Below, one piece after another: positions 8,849 to 17,789 of a stretch of DNA of 64,000 bases (positions within the stretch are counted from its first letter, which is position 1; each line of letters begins with the position of its first letter). Under the pieces are notes generated by a model that saw nothing but the letters and a program-made list of their open reading frames with translations, made no database searches and was not told the origin of the DNA. The stretch comes from Rhodovulum kholense (GTDB lineage: Bacteria > Pseudomonadota > Alphaproteobacteria > Rhodobacterales > Rhodobacteraceae). The stretch spans positions 62,001 through 126,000 of the forward strand of contig NZ_QAYC01000010.1 in NCBI RefSeq assembly GCF_003053725.1, given 5' to 3'. The position numbers and the translations under genes are program-made.

Positions 8849-9761
8849 CGCCCCGATGATCGAGACGATGGAAATCGCCCGGCCGCCCCGCAACCAGTGG
8901 CTCGATGTCTGGGACCAGTTCCGCAGCCATCGCGGCGCGCTTCTGGGCGCGGCCTTCTTCGCCTTCATCCTGGCCGCGGTGTTTCTGGGCCCGCTGATCT
9001 GGCAGATCGACCCGACCTATATCGACATCCGCGCCCGCAACCAGGGCCCGAGCCTCGCCCACCCGTTCGGCACCGACCAGCTGGGGCGCGACACGCTGGC
9101 GCGGATGCTGGCGGGCGGGCAGGTCTCGCTGGCGGTGGGGCTGACCGCGATGGGCCTGTCGCTGGTGCTGGGCACGCTGATCGGCGTGCTCGCGGGCTAT
9201 TTCCGGCGGCTCGACGGGGCGCTGATGCGGCTGACCGACCTGTTCCTCGCGCTGCCGCTGCTGCCCTTGCTGCTGGTCATCATCATGCTTTTCCGCGACG
9301 CGCTGCGCAGCGCCTTCGGCCCCGAGGGCGGCATCTTCGTGCTGATCGTCTTCGTGATCGGCATCACGTCCTGGATGCAGACCGCGCGGATCGTGCGGGG
9401 CGATGTGCTGGCACTGAAGGAACAGGAATTCGTGCTGGCCGCGCGGTCCATCGGCACGCCCTCGCGGCGGATGATCACGCGCCATATCCTGCCCAACGTG
9501 CTGTCGCCGATCATGGTCTCGGCGACGCTGGGGATCGCCAACGCGATCATCACCGAAAGTGCCCTGTCCTTTCTGGGGCTCGGCTTCCCGTCCGATTTCC
9601 CGACCTGGGGGCGGCTTCTGTTCGATTCGACCGATTATCTGCAGCAATATCCCGAACGCGTGATCTGGCCCGGACTCGCGATCTCGCTGACGGTGCTGAG
9701 CGTGAACTACATGGGCGACGGGCTGCGCGACGCGCTCGATCCGCGGATCCGGGGGCGCTGA
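8841..9761 (+). CDS. dppC: Peptide ABC transporter permease (DppC type)
   Basis: A 306-residue second permease of the importer. The N-terminal cytoplasmic segment (RNQWLDVWDQFRSHRGALLGA) precedes the first helix, as in OppC/DppC proteins. The characteristic HPFGTDQLGRDTLARMLAGG motif and the EAA-type loop VLAARSIGTPSRRMITRHILPN are present, and the end reads DPRIRGR. The ATG at 8841 overlaps the dppB stop; an ATG at 8859 is less likely. This closes the dppDFABC operon, in which the ATPase genes unusually come first. Confidence 0.93.
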   Translation: MTDAPMIETMEIARPPRNQWLDVWDQFRSHRGALLGAAFFAFILAAVFLGPLIWQIDPTYIDIRARNQGPSLAHPFGTDQLGRDTLARMLAGGQVSLAVGLTAMGLSLVLGTLIGVLAGYFRRLDGALMRLTDLFLALPLLPLLLVIIMLFRDALRSAFGPEGGIFVLIVFVIGITSWMQTARIVRGDVLALKEQEFVLAARSIGTPSRRMITRHILPNVLSPIMVSATLGIANAIITESALSFLGLGFPSDFPTWGRLLFDSTDYLQQYPERVIWPGLAISLTVLSVNYMGDGLRDALDPRIRGR

Positions 9762-9768
9762 GCCCCCG
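9750..9768 (+). terminator. Possible hairpin terminator of the dpp operon
   Basis: CGGGGGC (9750-9756) pairs with GCCCCCG (9762-9768); the loop contains the dppC stop codon. There is no T-run behind it, so termination is uncertain. It lies between the convergent dppC and DUF3422 genes. Confidence 0.35.
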
Positions 9769-9780
9769 AAGGGCGGCGGC

Positions 9781-11064
9781 TCAGTGCTCCATGCCGCGGC
9801 GGATCTGGCGGATCATCAGCCAGACCACCAGCACGACAACGGGCGTCACGACGGCGGTGGCCAGCGCCTTCGACACGCCCAGGACCTCGGCGCCCGGGGC
9901 AATCATGTAGGCCACGAGGCTGACCGCGTAATAGCTGATCGCGACCACCGACAGCCCCTCGACCGTGCGCTGGAGGCGCAGTTGCAGATCGGCCCGCCGG
10001 TCCATGCTTTCCAGCAGCTTCTGGTTCTGGGCCGAGCGTTCGACATCGACCTGGGTTCGCAGAAGGTTCGCGGCGCGGACCGCGCGCCGGGTCATCGAAT
10101 CGAGCTGCGCCTCGGTCGCCTTCACCGTCCGCATCGACGGATCGTAGCGACGCATCATGAATTCGGCGAAGGTCTGGCGGTGCTGGAACCGCTCTTCGCG
10201 CAGGATCTCGATCCGCTGATGCACCAAAGCCTCGTAGGCGGTGGTAGCCGAAAAGCGGAAGGCCGATTGCGCCAGCAGGCTTTCCAGCTCGGCCGAGACG
10301 GCCAGAAGGTTCCGAAGCGTCTCTTCGGGGATCCGGTTGCCGCGGTTCATCTCGCCCACCAGCTCGCTCAGCTGCGGGTCAAGCTCGGCCAGGCGCTCAT
10401 TGACCTGCCGCGCCCGGGGCAAGCCCAGCATCGACATCGCCTTGTAGGTCTCGATCTCGGTCAGCCGCTGGACGATACGCCCGATCCGCCGCTGGCCGAT
10501 CCCCGGCTCGACGAAGACCGCCATGCGCATGTGTCCGCCATTGTCGATGCGGAAATCGGTGGCCATCACCGCGGCATCGTCGAGGATTGCCGCCGCCGAC
10601 AGGCTGTCGGGCGCGAACCATTCGCCCAGCCGCGCGCCGATCTGGTCCGGCCCTTCCCTCACCTGCTCGATCCGGATCAGCGCCGAGGTCAGCCGCGCGC
10701 CGGGCGCGGTGTCGAGCCAGTCGTCGGGAAAGACCTCGAAGGCGGACGGGTCGAACGCGCGGTCGGCGACACCGGGGGTGAAGACGGTGTAGGTCACGAA
10801 CTCGGTATGGCTTTCCCATTTCATCTTGTGCCGGCCCATCTGGCCGAAGAAATGGGTGTCGCCGGGCTTGGGATGCTGCGCGCCGAACCGGTCGAGCAGG
10901 TCGATCACATGCGCCCGGTCGGCATCGCGGTCACGGATCGCGGCGTCAAGCGGCGGCTTGATGGCCAGAAAGGCCGCATGGCAGGGCGCCTCGAGCGAGG
11001 GGAACGGCCGGGCATGCAGCTCGTTCGTCAGCGCATAGCGCAGCGGATGGTCCTGGATCGGCAT
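9781..11064 (-). CDS. DUF3422 family membrane protein
   Basis: A 427-residue protein matching the DUF3422 family, whose function is unknown. The family signature at the start (DHPLRYALTNELHARPFPSL) is clear. The long middle part is largely helical and charged, and the C-terminus carries two hydrophobic segments (around VEGLSVVAISYYAVSLVAYMI and ALATAVVTPVVVLVVWLMI), so it is probably anchored in the inner membrane with most of the chain soluble. I chose the ATG at 11064, just before the conserved motif; 11094 would add ten residues. The gene stands alone, convergent with dppC. Confidence 0.85.
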   Translation of the reverse strand: MPIQDHPLRYALTNELHARPFPSLEAPCHAAFLAIKPPLDAAIRDRDADRAHVIDLLDRFGAQHPKPGDTHFFGQMGRHKMKWESHTEFVTYTVFTPGVADRAFDPSAFEVFPDDWLDTAPGARLTSALIRIEQVREGPDQIGARLGEWFAPDSLSAAAILDDAAVMATDFRIDNGGHMRMAVFVEPGIGQRRIGRIVQRLTEIETYKAMSMLGLPRARQVNERLAELDPQLSELVGEMNRGNRIPEETLRNLLAVSAELESLLAQSAFRFSATTAYEALVHQRIEILREERFQHRQTFAEFMMRRYDPSMRTVKATEAQLDSMTRRAVRAANLLRTQVDVERSAQNQKLLESMDRRADLQLRLQRTVEGLSVVAISYYAVSLVAYMIAPGAEVLGVSKALATAVVTPVVVLVVWLMIRQIRRGMEH

Positions 11065-11151
11065 GGAGGCTGGCCTTCTGTTCCCGCGAGTCACACCACC
11101 TCTAGCCGAGCCGCGCGATTTGTAAACGCGTCAGGGCGCGCTTGTGCGCGC

Positions 11152-11166
11152 GGCCCCTGCGGGGCC
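11152..11166. other. GC-rich perfect hairpin next to the GGGTATTT repeat
   Basis: GGCCCC (11152-11157), loop TGC, GGGGCC (11161-11166). It directly precedes the GGGTATTT inverted repeat. The second copy of that repeat at 63149 is likewise preceded by a GC-rich hairpin with a TGC loop, so this is probably part of the same element. Confidence 0.6.
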
Positions 11167-11167
11167 C

Positions 11168-11223
11168 GGGTATTTGGACCAAGAAGAAATGGAAAGCGGG
11201 GCTTCTTCTTGGCCAAAATACCC
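11168..11223. repeat. Large inverted repeat, GGGTATTT...CCAAGAAGAA family (copy 1)
   Basis: The left arm (11168-11188) starts GGGTATTT and ends CCAAGAAGAA; the right arm (11203-11223) is its reverse complement with 19 of 21 positions matching and a 14-base loop between. A 20 of 21 match to the left arm occurs at 63149-63169. It lies in the 299-base region between the DUF3422 and pntB genes. It may work as a bidirectional terminator or be a dispersed extragenic palindrome. Confidence 0.8.
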
Positions 11224-11304
11224 CAAATCCGGCGGCCCGGTCAGGGCCGCCCGCTGAAGGATTGCGCCGAAGGCGCGCCTCTGGACAAGCTGCCGGATGC
11301 AGAA

Positions 11305-11327
11305 CGCCCCGCCGGAGGGGCGGGGCG
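11305..11327 (-). terminator. Terminator-like hairpin downstream of pntB
   Basis: CGCCCCGCC and GGCGGGGCG (11305-11313 and 11319-11327) form a nine-base perfect stem with a five-base loop. Read on the minus strand it lies about 37 bases after the pntB stop and is followed by TTCT, a weak T-tract. A rho-independent terminator for the pnt operon is the simplest reading. Confidence 0.6.
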
Positions 11328-11363
11328 CTTGCTGGTCTAGGCCAGGACTGGCTAGGACTAGCC

Positions 11364-12809
11364 TCAGCGGATCATCGACAGCAGCTTGTCGAGGCTCTGC
11401 TTGGCGTCACCATAGAACATCCGCGTGTTCTCCTTGTAGAACAGCGGGTTCTCGATCCCCGAATAGCCGGTGCCCTGACCGCGCTTCGACACGATCACCT
11501 GCTTGGCCTTCCAGACTTCCAGAACCGGCATGCCCGCGATGGGCGAGTTCGGGTCGTCCTGGGCCGCCGGGTTCACGATGTCGTTCGAGCCGATGACGAT
11601 GGCCACGTCGGTCTGCGGGAAGTCCTCGTTGATCTCGTCCATTTCCAGCACGATGTCGTAGGGGACCTTGGCCTCGGCCAGCAGCACGTTCATGTGCCCC
11701 GGCAGACGGCCCGCCACCGGGTGGATGGCAAAGCGCACGGTCTTGCCCTGCTTGCGCAGATGCTCGGTCAGCACGGAAACCGAGTTCTGCGCCTGGGCGA
11801 CGGCCATGCCGTAGCCCGGCACGATGATGACGCTGTCCGCATCCTCGAGCGCCGCGGCCACGCCATCGGCGTCGATCGCGACCATCTCGCCCTCGACCTC
11901 GGCCGCGGGGCCGCCGGTGCCGCCGAAGCCGCCCAGGATCACGCTGACGAAATGCCGGTTCATCGCGCGGCACATGATGTAGCTGAGGATCGCCCCCGAC
12001 GAACCGACAAGCGCGCCGGTCACGATCAGCAGGTCATTGCCCAACGTGAAGCCGATGGCGGCCGCGGCCCAGCCCGAATAGCTGTTCAGCATCGAGACTA
12101 CGACCGGCATGTCGGCGCCGCCGATGCCCATGATCAGGTGCCAGCCGATGAAGCCCGCGAGAAGCGCCATCAGGACCATGGTCCAGATGCCCGCGCCGGT
12201 GAAGTAGAGATAACCCAGCGCGATGGCCGCGAGCACCGCGACCAGGTTCAGGATGTGACCGCCCGGCAGCTTGTGCGGCTTGCCGTCGATCTTGCCCGCA
12301 AGCTTGCCGAAGGCCACGACGGACCCGGTGAAGGTCACCGCCCCGATGAAGATGCCGAGGAAGACCTCGACCTTCAGGATCGAGATCTCGACAGGCGTCT
12401 TGTGCGCCAGCACGGCGGCGAAGCCCCGCAGCGCCTCGACCGCGGCGCCGTCATCAGCCGCCTTCAGCGCCATGACGTGGTTGAGTTCAAGCTGGGCATT
12501 GAGACCGATGAAGACCGCAGCGAGGCCGACGAAGCTGTGCAGCGCCGCCACCAGCTGCGGCATCTCGGTCATCTCGACCCGGCGCGCGACCTCGTAGCCG
12601 GCATAGCCGCCGATCAGGACGGCCGGGATCAGCAGCCAGTAATGGCCGATGCCGGGGCCGAAGACGGTGCCCAGCACCGCAAGCCCCATGCCGACGATGC
12701 CGTACCAGACGGCGCGCTTGGCCTTTTCCTGGTTCGACAGCCCGCCGAGCGCGAGGATGAAGAGAACGGCGGCGGCGATATAGGCCGCGGAAACGATACC
12801 GATGGACAT
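11364..12809 (-). CDS. pntB: NAD(P) transhydrogenase subunit beta
   Basis: A 481-residue subunit of the proton-translocating transhydrogenase. The N-terminal half is a series of membrane helices (for example [16 protein letters not shown] and [12 protein letters not shown]-type segments). The C-terminal domain III binds NADP(H), with [43 protein letters not shown] and [17 protein letters not shown] all present. With PntA it uses proton motive force to reduce NADP+ with NADH, supplying NADPH. The start ATG at 12809 is 13 bases from the pntA stop and has a GGGG-rich ribosome site. A hairpin terminator follows. Confidence 0.96.
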   Translation of the reverse strand: MSIGIVSAAYIAAAVLFILALGGLSNQEKAKRAVWYGIVGMGLAVLGTVFGPGIGHYWLLIPAVLIGGYAGYEVARRVEMTEMPQLVAALHSFVGLAAVFIGLNAQLELNHVMALKAADDGAAVEALRGFAAVLAHKTPVEISILKVEVFLGIFIGAVTFTGSVVAFGKLAGKIDGKPHKLPGGHILNLVAVLAAIALGYLYFTGAGIWTMVLMALLAGFIGWHLIMGIGGADMPVVVSMLNSYSGWAAAAIGFTLGNDLLIVTGALVGSSGAILSYIMCRAMNRHFVSVILGGFGGTGGPAAEVEGEMVAIDADGVAAALEDADSVIIVPGYGMAVAQAQNSVSVLTEHLRKQGKTVRFAIHPVAGRLPGHMNVLLAEAKVPYDIVLEMDEINEDFPQTDVAIVIGSNDIVNPAAQDDPNSPIAGMPVLEVWKAKQVIVSKRGQGTGYSGIENPLFYKENTRMFYGDAKQSLDKLLSMIR

Positions 12810-12822
12810 ATCCCCTGCCCCC

Positions 12823-14397
12823 TCAAGATTTCTGGAACATGGCCAGCATCCGGCGTGTCACCAGGAAGCCACCCACGATGTTGATCGTCGCGATCAGGAC
12901 AGAGAATGTGGCGAGGATCACCACCAGCCAGTTGCCCGACCCGATCTGCAGAAGCGCGCCCAGGATGATGATCCCCGAGATCGCGTTGGTCACCGCCATC
13001 AGCGGCGTGTGCAGCGAGTGGCTGACATTCCAGATCACCTGGAAGCCGACGAAGCAGCTCAGCGCGAAGACGATGAAATGGCTCATGAAGCTTTCCGGCG
13101 CGAAGGCTCCGATCAGCGCCATCAGAAGACCGCCCGCGACCAGCATGCCGACCTGGGTGATCGTCTGCTTGCGGAAGGCGGCGGCCTCCTGGGCCTTCTT
13201 CTCTTCGGGGGTCAGCTCTTTCGGCTTTTCCTTCCTGGGCGCAGCCGCGATCGCCTTCACCTTGGGCGGCGGCGGCGGGAAGGTGATCTCGCCCTCATGG
13301 GTGACGGTCGCGCCCCGGATCACGTCGTCTTCCATGTTATGCACGACCTGGCCATCCTTGCCGGGCGTCAGGTCGGTCATCATGTGACGGATGTTGGTGG
13401 CGTAAAGCGTCGAGGATTGCGTCGCCATGCGGCTGGCGAAATCGGTATAGCCGACCACGGTCACGCCATTGTCGCTGACGATCTTCTCGCCGGGCCGGGT
13501 CAGGTCGCAGTTGCCGCCCTTCTCGGCGGCCAGATCGACCACGACCGAGCCGGGCTTCATCGCCGCCACCATGTCCTCGAGCCAGAGCTTGGGCGCGGGA
13601 CGGCCGGGGATCAGCGCGGTGGTGATGACGATGTCCATGTCGGGCGCCAGCTCGCGGAATTTCTCAAGCTGCTTTTCCCGGAATTCCGGCGAGGAAGGCT
13701 TGGCATAGCCGCCCGATTCAGACCCGTCGGCGGTGCTGTCCTCGAAGTCGAGGAACACGAATTCGGCGCCCATCGACTCGATCTGCTCGGCCACTTCGGG
13801 ACGCACGTCGAAGGCATAGACCATGGCCCCCAGCGAGGTCGCCGTGCCGATCGCGGCCAGACCCGCGACACCCGCGCCGACCACCAGCACCTTGGCCGGG
13901 GGCACCTTGCCCGCCGCCGTCACCTGGCCGGTGAAGAAGCGCCCGAAATTCGACCCCGCCTCGATCACCGCGCGGTAGCCCGCGATATTGGCCATCGACG
14001 AAAGCGCATCCATCTTCTGCGCCCGGCTGATCCGCGGCACCATGTCCATCGCGATCACGGTGGCGCCCCTGGCCTTGCACTGCTCGAGCAGTGCCTCGTT
14101 CTGAGCGGGCCAGAAGAAGCTGATCAGCGTCTGCCCCTTGCGCAGCCGCGCCACCTCCTCGGCGACAGGCTCGCGCACCTTGACGACGATGTCGGCGCCC
14201 TGCCAGAGCGCCGCGGCGGATTGCACCACCTTGACGCCGGCCTTTTCATAAGCCGCATCGGCGAAGCCGGCGGCCTCGCCCGCGCCGGCCTCGATCAGAC
14301 AGTCATAGCCCAGCTTCCGAAGCTGGACCGCAGAGTCGGGGGTCATGGCCACGCGGGCCTCACCCTCCAGGATCTCTTTCGGTGCCCCGATTTTCAC
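12823..14397 (-). CDS. pntA: NAD(P) transhydrogenase subunit alpha (single-chain form)
   Basis: A 524-residue alpha subunit. The N-terminal domain I starts [19 protein letters not shown] and holds the NAD(H) Rossmann motif [15 protein letters not shown]; a Pro-rich linker with charged [12 protein letters not shown] follows and the C-terminus has about four membrane helices. The single chain resembles the E. coli-type PntA rather than the split PntAA/PntAB of Rhodospirillum. The start is GTG at 14397, with GAGGGGA as ribosome site. It heads the pntAB operon, with a possible promoter about 45 bases upstream. Confidence 0.96.
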   Translation of the reverse strand: MKIGAPKEILEGEARVAMTPDSAVQLRKLGYDCLIEAGAGEAAGFADAAYEKAGVKVVQSAAALWQGADIVVKVREPVAEEVARLRKGQTLISFFWPAQNEALLEQCKARGATVIAMDMVPRISRAQKMDALSSMANIAGYRAVIEAGSNFGRFFTGQVTAAGKVPPAKVLVVGAGVAGLAAIGTATSLGAMVYAFDVRPEVAEQIESMGAEFVFLDFEDSTADGSESGGYAKPSSPEFREKQLEKFRELAPDMDIVITTALIPGRPAPKLWLEDMVAAMKPGSVVVDLAAEKGGNCDLTRPGEKIVSDNGVTVVGYTDFASRMATQSSTLYATNIRHMMTDLTPGKDGQVVHNMEDDVIRGATVTHEGEITFPPPPPKVKAIAAAPRKEKPKELTPEEKKAQEAAAFRKQTITQVGMLVAGGLLMALIGAFAPESFMSHFIVFALSCFVGFQVIWNVSHSLHTPLMAVTNAISGIIILGALLQIGSGNWLVVILATFSVLIATINIVGGFLVTRRMLAMFQKS

Positions 14398-14442
14398 GTT
14401 CTAGTCCCCTCTTTCAGGCGTTGGGCCGCTGCAGGCCGCTGT

Positions 14443-14472
14443 CTCATAGCATTGCGCAACAATGTTTCACAA
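14443..14472 (-). promoter_or_regulatory. Candidate sigma-70 type promoter of pntAB
   Basis: On the minus strand TTGTGA (14467-14472) and TATGAG (14443-14448) are separated by 18 bases, some 45 bases before the pntA GTG. The spacer contains the inverted repeat CATTG-n5-CAATG. The match to consensus is only moderate. Confidence 0.35.
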
Positions 14473-14516
14473 GTTGCAGGGTTGGCTATTCCCTTGTTTC
14501 AGGTTTTTCCGTCAGA

Positions 14517-14990
14517 TCAGATCCAGCGCCGCACCCGGGCGCAATAGGCGTCATACTCCGATCCGAAGGCGTCCCGGATCAGCGCTTCTTCCCGCCGGAT
14601 GAAGCGCCATTCGATCAGCTTCAGGAAGACCGGCACGAGGATCAGGCTCGGCACCGCGTCCCAGATCAGGATCAGCCCAAGCAGGATGGCCGCGTCGGCA
14701 AGATAGATCGGATTGCGCGAAAGGCGATAAGGACCTTCGACCACCAGGCAATCGGGCCGCTCGCGCGGGATCAGCGAGGTTCCCGCCAGAACCACCCGCA
14801 GCGCCGCCCAACCCGAAAGCCCCAGCCCGAAGGCCAGCGCCACCGCCCCCGCGACGTCGCCCGCCCGGCCGAGAAAGGCCAGCGGAAGCACTGACGCTTG
14901 CGCCCAGGCCAGCCCCGCGAAGAGCGCCAGCCAGACCGGCGGTAGTTCCAGGTAGTGCAGCAGCCGGGCCATCGGATCTCCGTCACGCAT
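14517..14990 (-). CDS. Small membrane methyltransferase, isoprenylcysteine/PEMT-like family
   Basis: A 157-residue integral membrane protein with about four hydrophobic segments and the C-terminal motif of the ICMT/phospholipid methyltransferase family: VVEGPYRLSRNPIYLADAAILLG, then a conserved EEALIRDAFGSEYDAYCARVRRWI. Family members bind S-adenosylmethionine between the last helices; the substrate of these bacterial homologues is mostly unknown. The ATG at 14990 is preceded by an AAGGGGGG ribosome site. It is divergent from kynU and stands alone. Confidence 0.8.
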   Translation of the reverse strand: MRDGDPMARLLHYLELPPVWLALFAGLAWAQASVLPLAFLGRAGDVAGAVALAFGLGLSGWAALRVVLAGTSLIPRERPDCLVVEGPYRLSRNPIYLADAAILLGLILIWDAVPSLILVPVFLKLIEWRFIRREEALIRDAFGSEYDAYCARVRRWI

Positions 14991-15099
14991 GTCGCCCCCC
15001 TTTAGAGAGTCCCTGCCGCCACGATCAAGGGGCTGAATCGTCATCCCCCTTGAACCCGGCGCCGTCCCGCGCCTAGTCTGTAGGCAAGGAGACCTCGAT

Positions 15100-16293
15100 A
15101 TGACCGATTTTGCGGCCACGCGAGCCCAGTTCCATATTCCCGAGGATGTGATCTATCTCGACGGAAATTCGCTCGGGCCATTGCCGCGAACGGCAGAGGC
15201 GCGGGTGGCCGCGGCGGTCCGCGAGGAATGGGGCGAAATGCTGATCGGCGGCTGGAACCGGGCCGGCTGGATCGAGATGCCCCGCATCCTGGGCGACCGG
15301 ATCGGCACGCTGATCGGGGCCGAGCCCGGATCGGTCGTCCTGGGCGACACGGTGTCGATCAAGATCTACCAGGCGCTCGCGGCGGCGCTGGAGATGCGGC
15401 CCGACCGCCGCGTGGTGCTGAGCGATCGCGGCAATTTCCCGACCGATCTCTATATGGCGCAAGGGCTGATCGCGAGCCTCGGCCGGGGCCACACCTTGCG
15501 CATGGTCGCGCCCGAAGAGGTCGAGGCGGCCATCGACGAGGACGTCGCGGTCGTGCTGCTGACCGAGGTCGACTACCGCACCGGGCGGCTGCATGACATG
15601 GCCCGGCTGACCGCGCGGGCGCAGGCGGCAGGCGCCCTGACGATCTGGGATCTCGCGCATTCGGCGGGCGCGCTGCCCGTCGATCTGGCGGGCGCCGGCG
15701 CCGATTTCGCAGCCGGCTGCACCTACAAGTACCTCAATGCCGGGCCCGGCGCCCCGGCCTACATCTATGTGGCGCCGCGCCATTCCGACAGGGCGCTGCC
15801 TGCGCTGTCGGGCTGGTTCGGCCATGCCGCCCCCTTCGCATTCGAGCCCGGCTACCGGCCCGGCGTGGGTATCGACCGGATGCGGATCGGCACGCCGCCG
15901 GTGTTGCAGATGGCGGTGGTCGAGGCCGCGCTGGGGGTCTGGGAGGGCGTCTCGCTTGCGGACGTGCGGCAGCGGTCGATCCAGCTGTCCGACCTGTTCA
16001 TCGCCGAGGTCGAAAGCCGCTGCCCGCAGCTGACCCTGCTGACCCCGCGCGATCCAAGCCGCCGCGGCAGTCAGGTGTCGTTCGGTTTCTCCGAAGGTTA
16101 TGCTGCGATCCAGGCGCTGATCGCGCGCGGCGTCGTCGGCGATTTCCGCGCCCCCGACATCATGCGCTTCGGCATCACCCCGCTTTACATCGGCGAGGAG
16201 GAGCTTATGCGCGCGGCACTGATCCTTCAGGACGTGATGGAGAACCGGCTATGGGACGAACCGGCCTATCGTTTCCGCGCCGCCGTCACCTGA
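15100..16293 (+). CDS. kynU: Kynureninase
   Basis: A 397-residue PLP enzyme that splits kynurenine to anthranilate and alanine in tryptophan degradation. The start (YLDGNSLGPLP) and the internal IWDLAHSAGALPVDL (cofactor-binding Asp and His) and CTYKYLNAGPGAPAYIYV (Schiff-base lysine) are diagnostic, as is HAAPFAFEPGYRPGVGIDRMRIGTPP. A strong AAGGAGA ribosome site precedes the ATG. The other kynurenine pathway genes (kynA, kynB) are not in the window. The downstream GNAT gene overlaps the 3' end. Confidence 0.95.
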   Translation: MTDFAATRAQFHIPEDVIYLDGNSLGPLPRTAEARVAAAVREEWGEMLIGGWNRAGWIEMPRILGDRIGTLIGAEPGSVVLGDTVSIKIYQALAAALEMRPDRRVVLSDRGNFPTDLYMAQGLIASLGRGHTLRMVAPEEVEAAIDEDVAVVLLTEVDYRTGRLHDMARLTARAQAAGALTIWDLAHSAGALPVDLAGAGADFAAGCTYKYLNAGPGAPAYIYVAPRHSDRALPALSGWFGHAAPFAFEPGYRPGVGIDRMRIGTPPVLQMAVVEAALGVWEGVSLADVRQRSIQLSDLFIAEVESRCPQLTLLTPRDPSRRGSQVSFGFSEGYAAIQALIARGVVGDFRAPDIMRFGITPLYIGEEELMRAALILQDVMENRLWDEPAYRFRAAVT

Positions 16294-16772
16294 CCGGCCG
16301 CCCCCCGCGCCTGCGGCTGCGCCGCGCCCGGCCCGGCGACGGGGCGCCGACCCGCGCGGTGTTTCACGATGCGGTGCATCGCGGCGCCTCGCTCAGCTAT
16401 TCGCCGGAAGAGCGCGATGCCTGGTCGCCCTCGCCCGAGGTGCCAGACGATTGGGAACAGAAGCTGCTGAGCCGCCACACCGTCATCGCCGAAATCCGCG
16501 GCGCGCTGGTGGGGTTCATGACGCTGAGCGAGGACGGCTATCTGGATTTCGCCTATGTCGCCCCCGACTGGACCGGGCGCGGCATCGGCCGGGCGCTGTT
16601 GCAGGCGATCCTGCGCGAGGCGCGCCGGACCGGGCTCGGCCGCCTTTCGACCGAGGCAAGCCTTGTGGCCCGGCCCTTCTTCGCCCGCCATGGCTGGCGC
16701 GAAACGGCCCGGCAAAGCGTCATCCGCCATGGCGTTGCCCTGACGAATTTCCGCATGGAAATAGATCTTTAG
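16251..16772 (+). CDS. GNAT family N-acetyltransferase
   Basis: A 173-residue acetyltransferase. The acetyl-CoA binding core is visible as YVAPDWTGRGIGRALLQAILREA, followed by the beta-strand/helix segment RLSTEASLVARPFFARHGW typical of the family. The first 20 residues are Arg/Pro-rich and translate the 3' end of kynU in another frame (43-base overlap), so the true start may be a later non-ATG codon. The acceptor substrate is unknown. It probably shares the kynU transcript. Confidence 0.85.
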   Translation: MGRTGLSFPRRRHLTGRPPRLRLRRARPGDGAPTRAVFHDAVHRGASLSYSPEERDAWSPSPEVPDDWEQKLLSRHTVIAEIRGALVGFMTLSEDGYLDFAYVAPDWTGRGIGRALLQAILREARRTGLGRLSTEASLVARPFFARHGWRETARQSVIRHGVALTNFRMEIDL

Positions 16773-16780
16773 ACGGCACT

Positions 16781-16799
16781 CCTCGCGCGATGCGCGAGG
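16781..16799. terminator. Hairpin between convergent GNAT and hydrolase genes
   Basis: CCTCGCGC (16781-16788) and GCGCGAGG (16792-16799) form a perfect eight-base stem with a GAT loop. It sits in the 39-base gap between convergent stop codons and is the likely bidirectional end point, though there is no clear T-run. Confidence 0.5.
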
Positions 16800-16811
16800 T
16801 CTGGCATGGGC

Positions 16812-17588
16812 TCAGGCGGTCTTCAGCACCGCCGGGCGTTCGCCCTCGGCCCAGGCGGCCACGGCCTTCCCGAATGCCTCGAACAGCGGCCGCGACACCG
16901 GATCGCGGGCGGCGCGGTATTCGGGATGCCATTGCACCGCCAGCGCAAAGCCCGGCGCATCGGCCACATGGATCGCCTCGGGCGTGCCGTCCGGCGCCAC
17001 CCCCTCGATAACGATCCGCGGCCCGGGCCGCTTGATGCCCTGCCCGTGCAGCGTGTTGGTCATCACCTCGGTCGCACCCAGGATGCGGTGGAAAATGCCG
17101 CCCTCGGTCAGGCAGACCTTGTGGCGCAGGGCGAATTTCTCTTCCAGCGAGCCATCGGGCGGCATCCGGTGGTTCATGCGCCCGGGCAGGTCGCGGATTT
17201 CGGGATGCAGCGTGCCACCCATCGCGACATTGACTTCCTGAAAGCCGCGGCAGATGGCGAAGAAGGGCTGGCCGCGCTCGACAAGGGCGCGGATCAGCGG
17301 CAGGGCGATGGCATCGCGCGCCCGGTCGAAGGCGCCATGCGCCTCGGTCTCGGCCTCGCCATATTCCTCGGGATGGACGTTGGGCCGCCCGCCGGTGAAC
17401 AGGAAGCCATCGAAACAGTCGAGCAGCTCGGGCACGGAGACGAAGCGCGGATCGGCCGGGATCAGCAGCGGGATCGCGCCCACGACCTCGGCCACTGCCT
17501 CGGAGTTCATCGTGCCACCGGCATGGGCGGGGTATTGGTCGTTCAGAAGATAGCTGTTGCCGATGATACCGACCCTGGGGCGTGCCAT
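16812..17588 (-). CDS. Gamma-glutamyl-gamma-aminobutyrate hydrolase-like class I amidotransferase (PuuD family)
   Basis: A 258-residue class I glutamine amidotransferase-type hydrolase. The nucleophile Cys is in FFAICRGFQEVN (about residue 113) and the His-Glu pair in QWHPEY. The first strand PRVGIIGNSY and the GFLFTGGRPNVHPEEY loop match the PuuD/peptidase C26 group, which releases glutamate from gamma-glutamyl amides such as gamma-Glu-GABA in polyamine breakdown. The ATG at 17588 was chosen because family homology begins there. No other put genes are nearby, so the substrate is uncertain. Confidence 0.87.
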   Translation of the reverse strand: MARPRVGIIGNSYLLNDQYPAHAGGTMNSEAVAEVVGAIPLLIPADPRFVSVPELLDCFDGFLFTGGRPNVHPEEYGEAETEAHGAFDRARDAIALPLIRALVERGQPFFAICRGFQEVNVAMGGTLHPEIRDLPGRMNHRMPPDGSLEEKFALRHKVCLTEGGIFHRILGATEVMTNTLHGQGIKRPGPRIVIEGVAPDGTPEAIHVADAPGFALAVQWHPEYRAARDPVSRPLFEAFGKAVAAWAEGERPAVLKTA

Positions 17589-17789
17589 GGGAGCCTCGTG
17601 TTCGCGTTTCCTCAGAGGATATAGGGCATTTCCACGGGGGTGAAGAGCCGGGGCCGGGGCGCGGCAATGCTGCGGCATGACGCCCTCCGGACGCACATTT
17701 CCCGGCGATTCCGCCTATTTCCCGGGCCTGTCCGGTCCGGCGCGACCGGATCTGCACAGGCGCTGTGCATCTCGGCCCCCGGCGCGGGC

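Noticed and set aside
11152-11223. Possible insertion-sequence end
   Set aside because: The inverted repeat has a 14-base loop and no transposase or target duplication nearby, so an extragenic repeat or terminator fits better.
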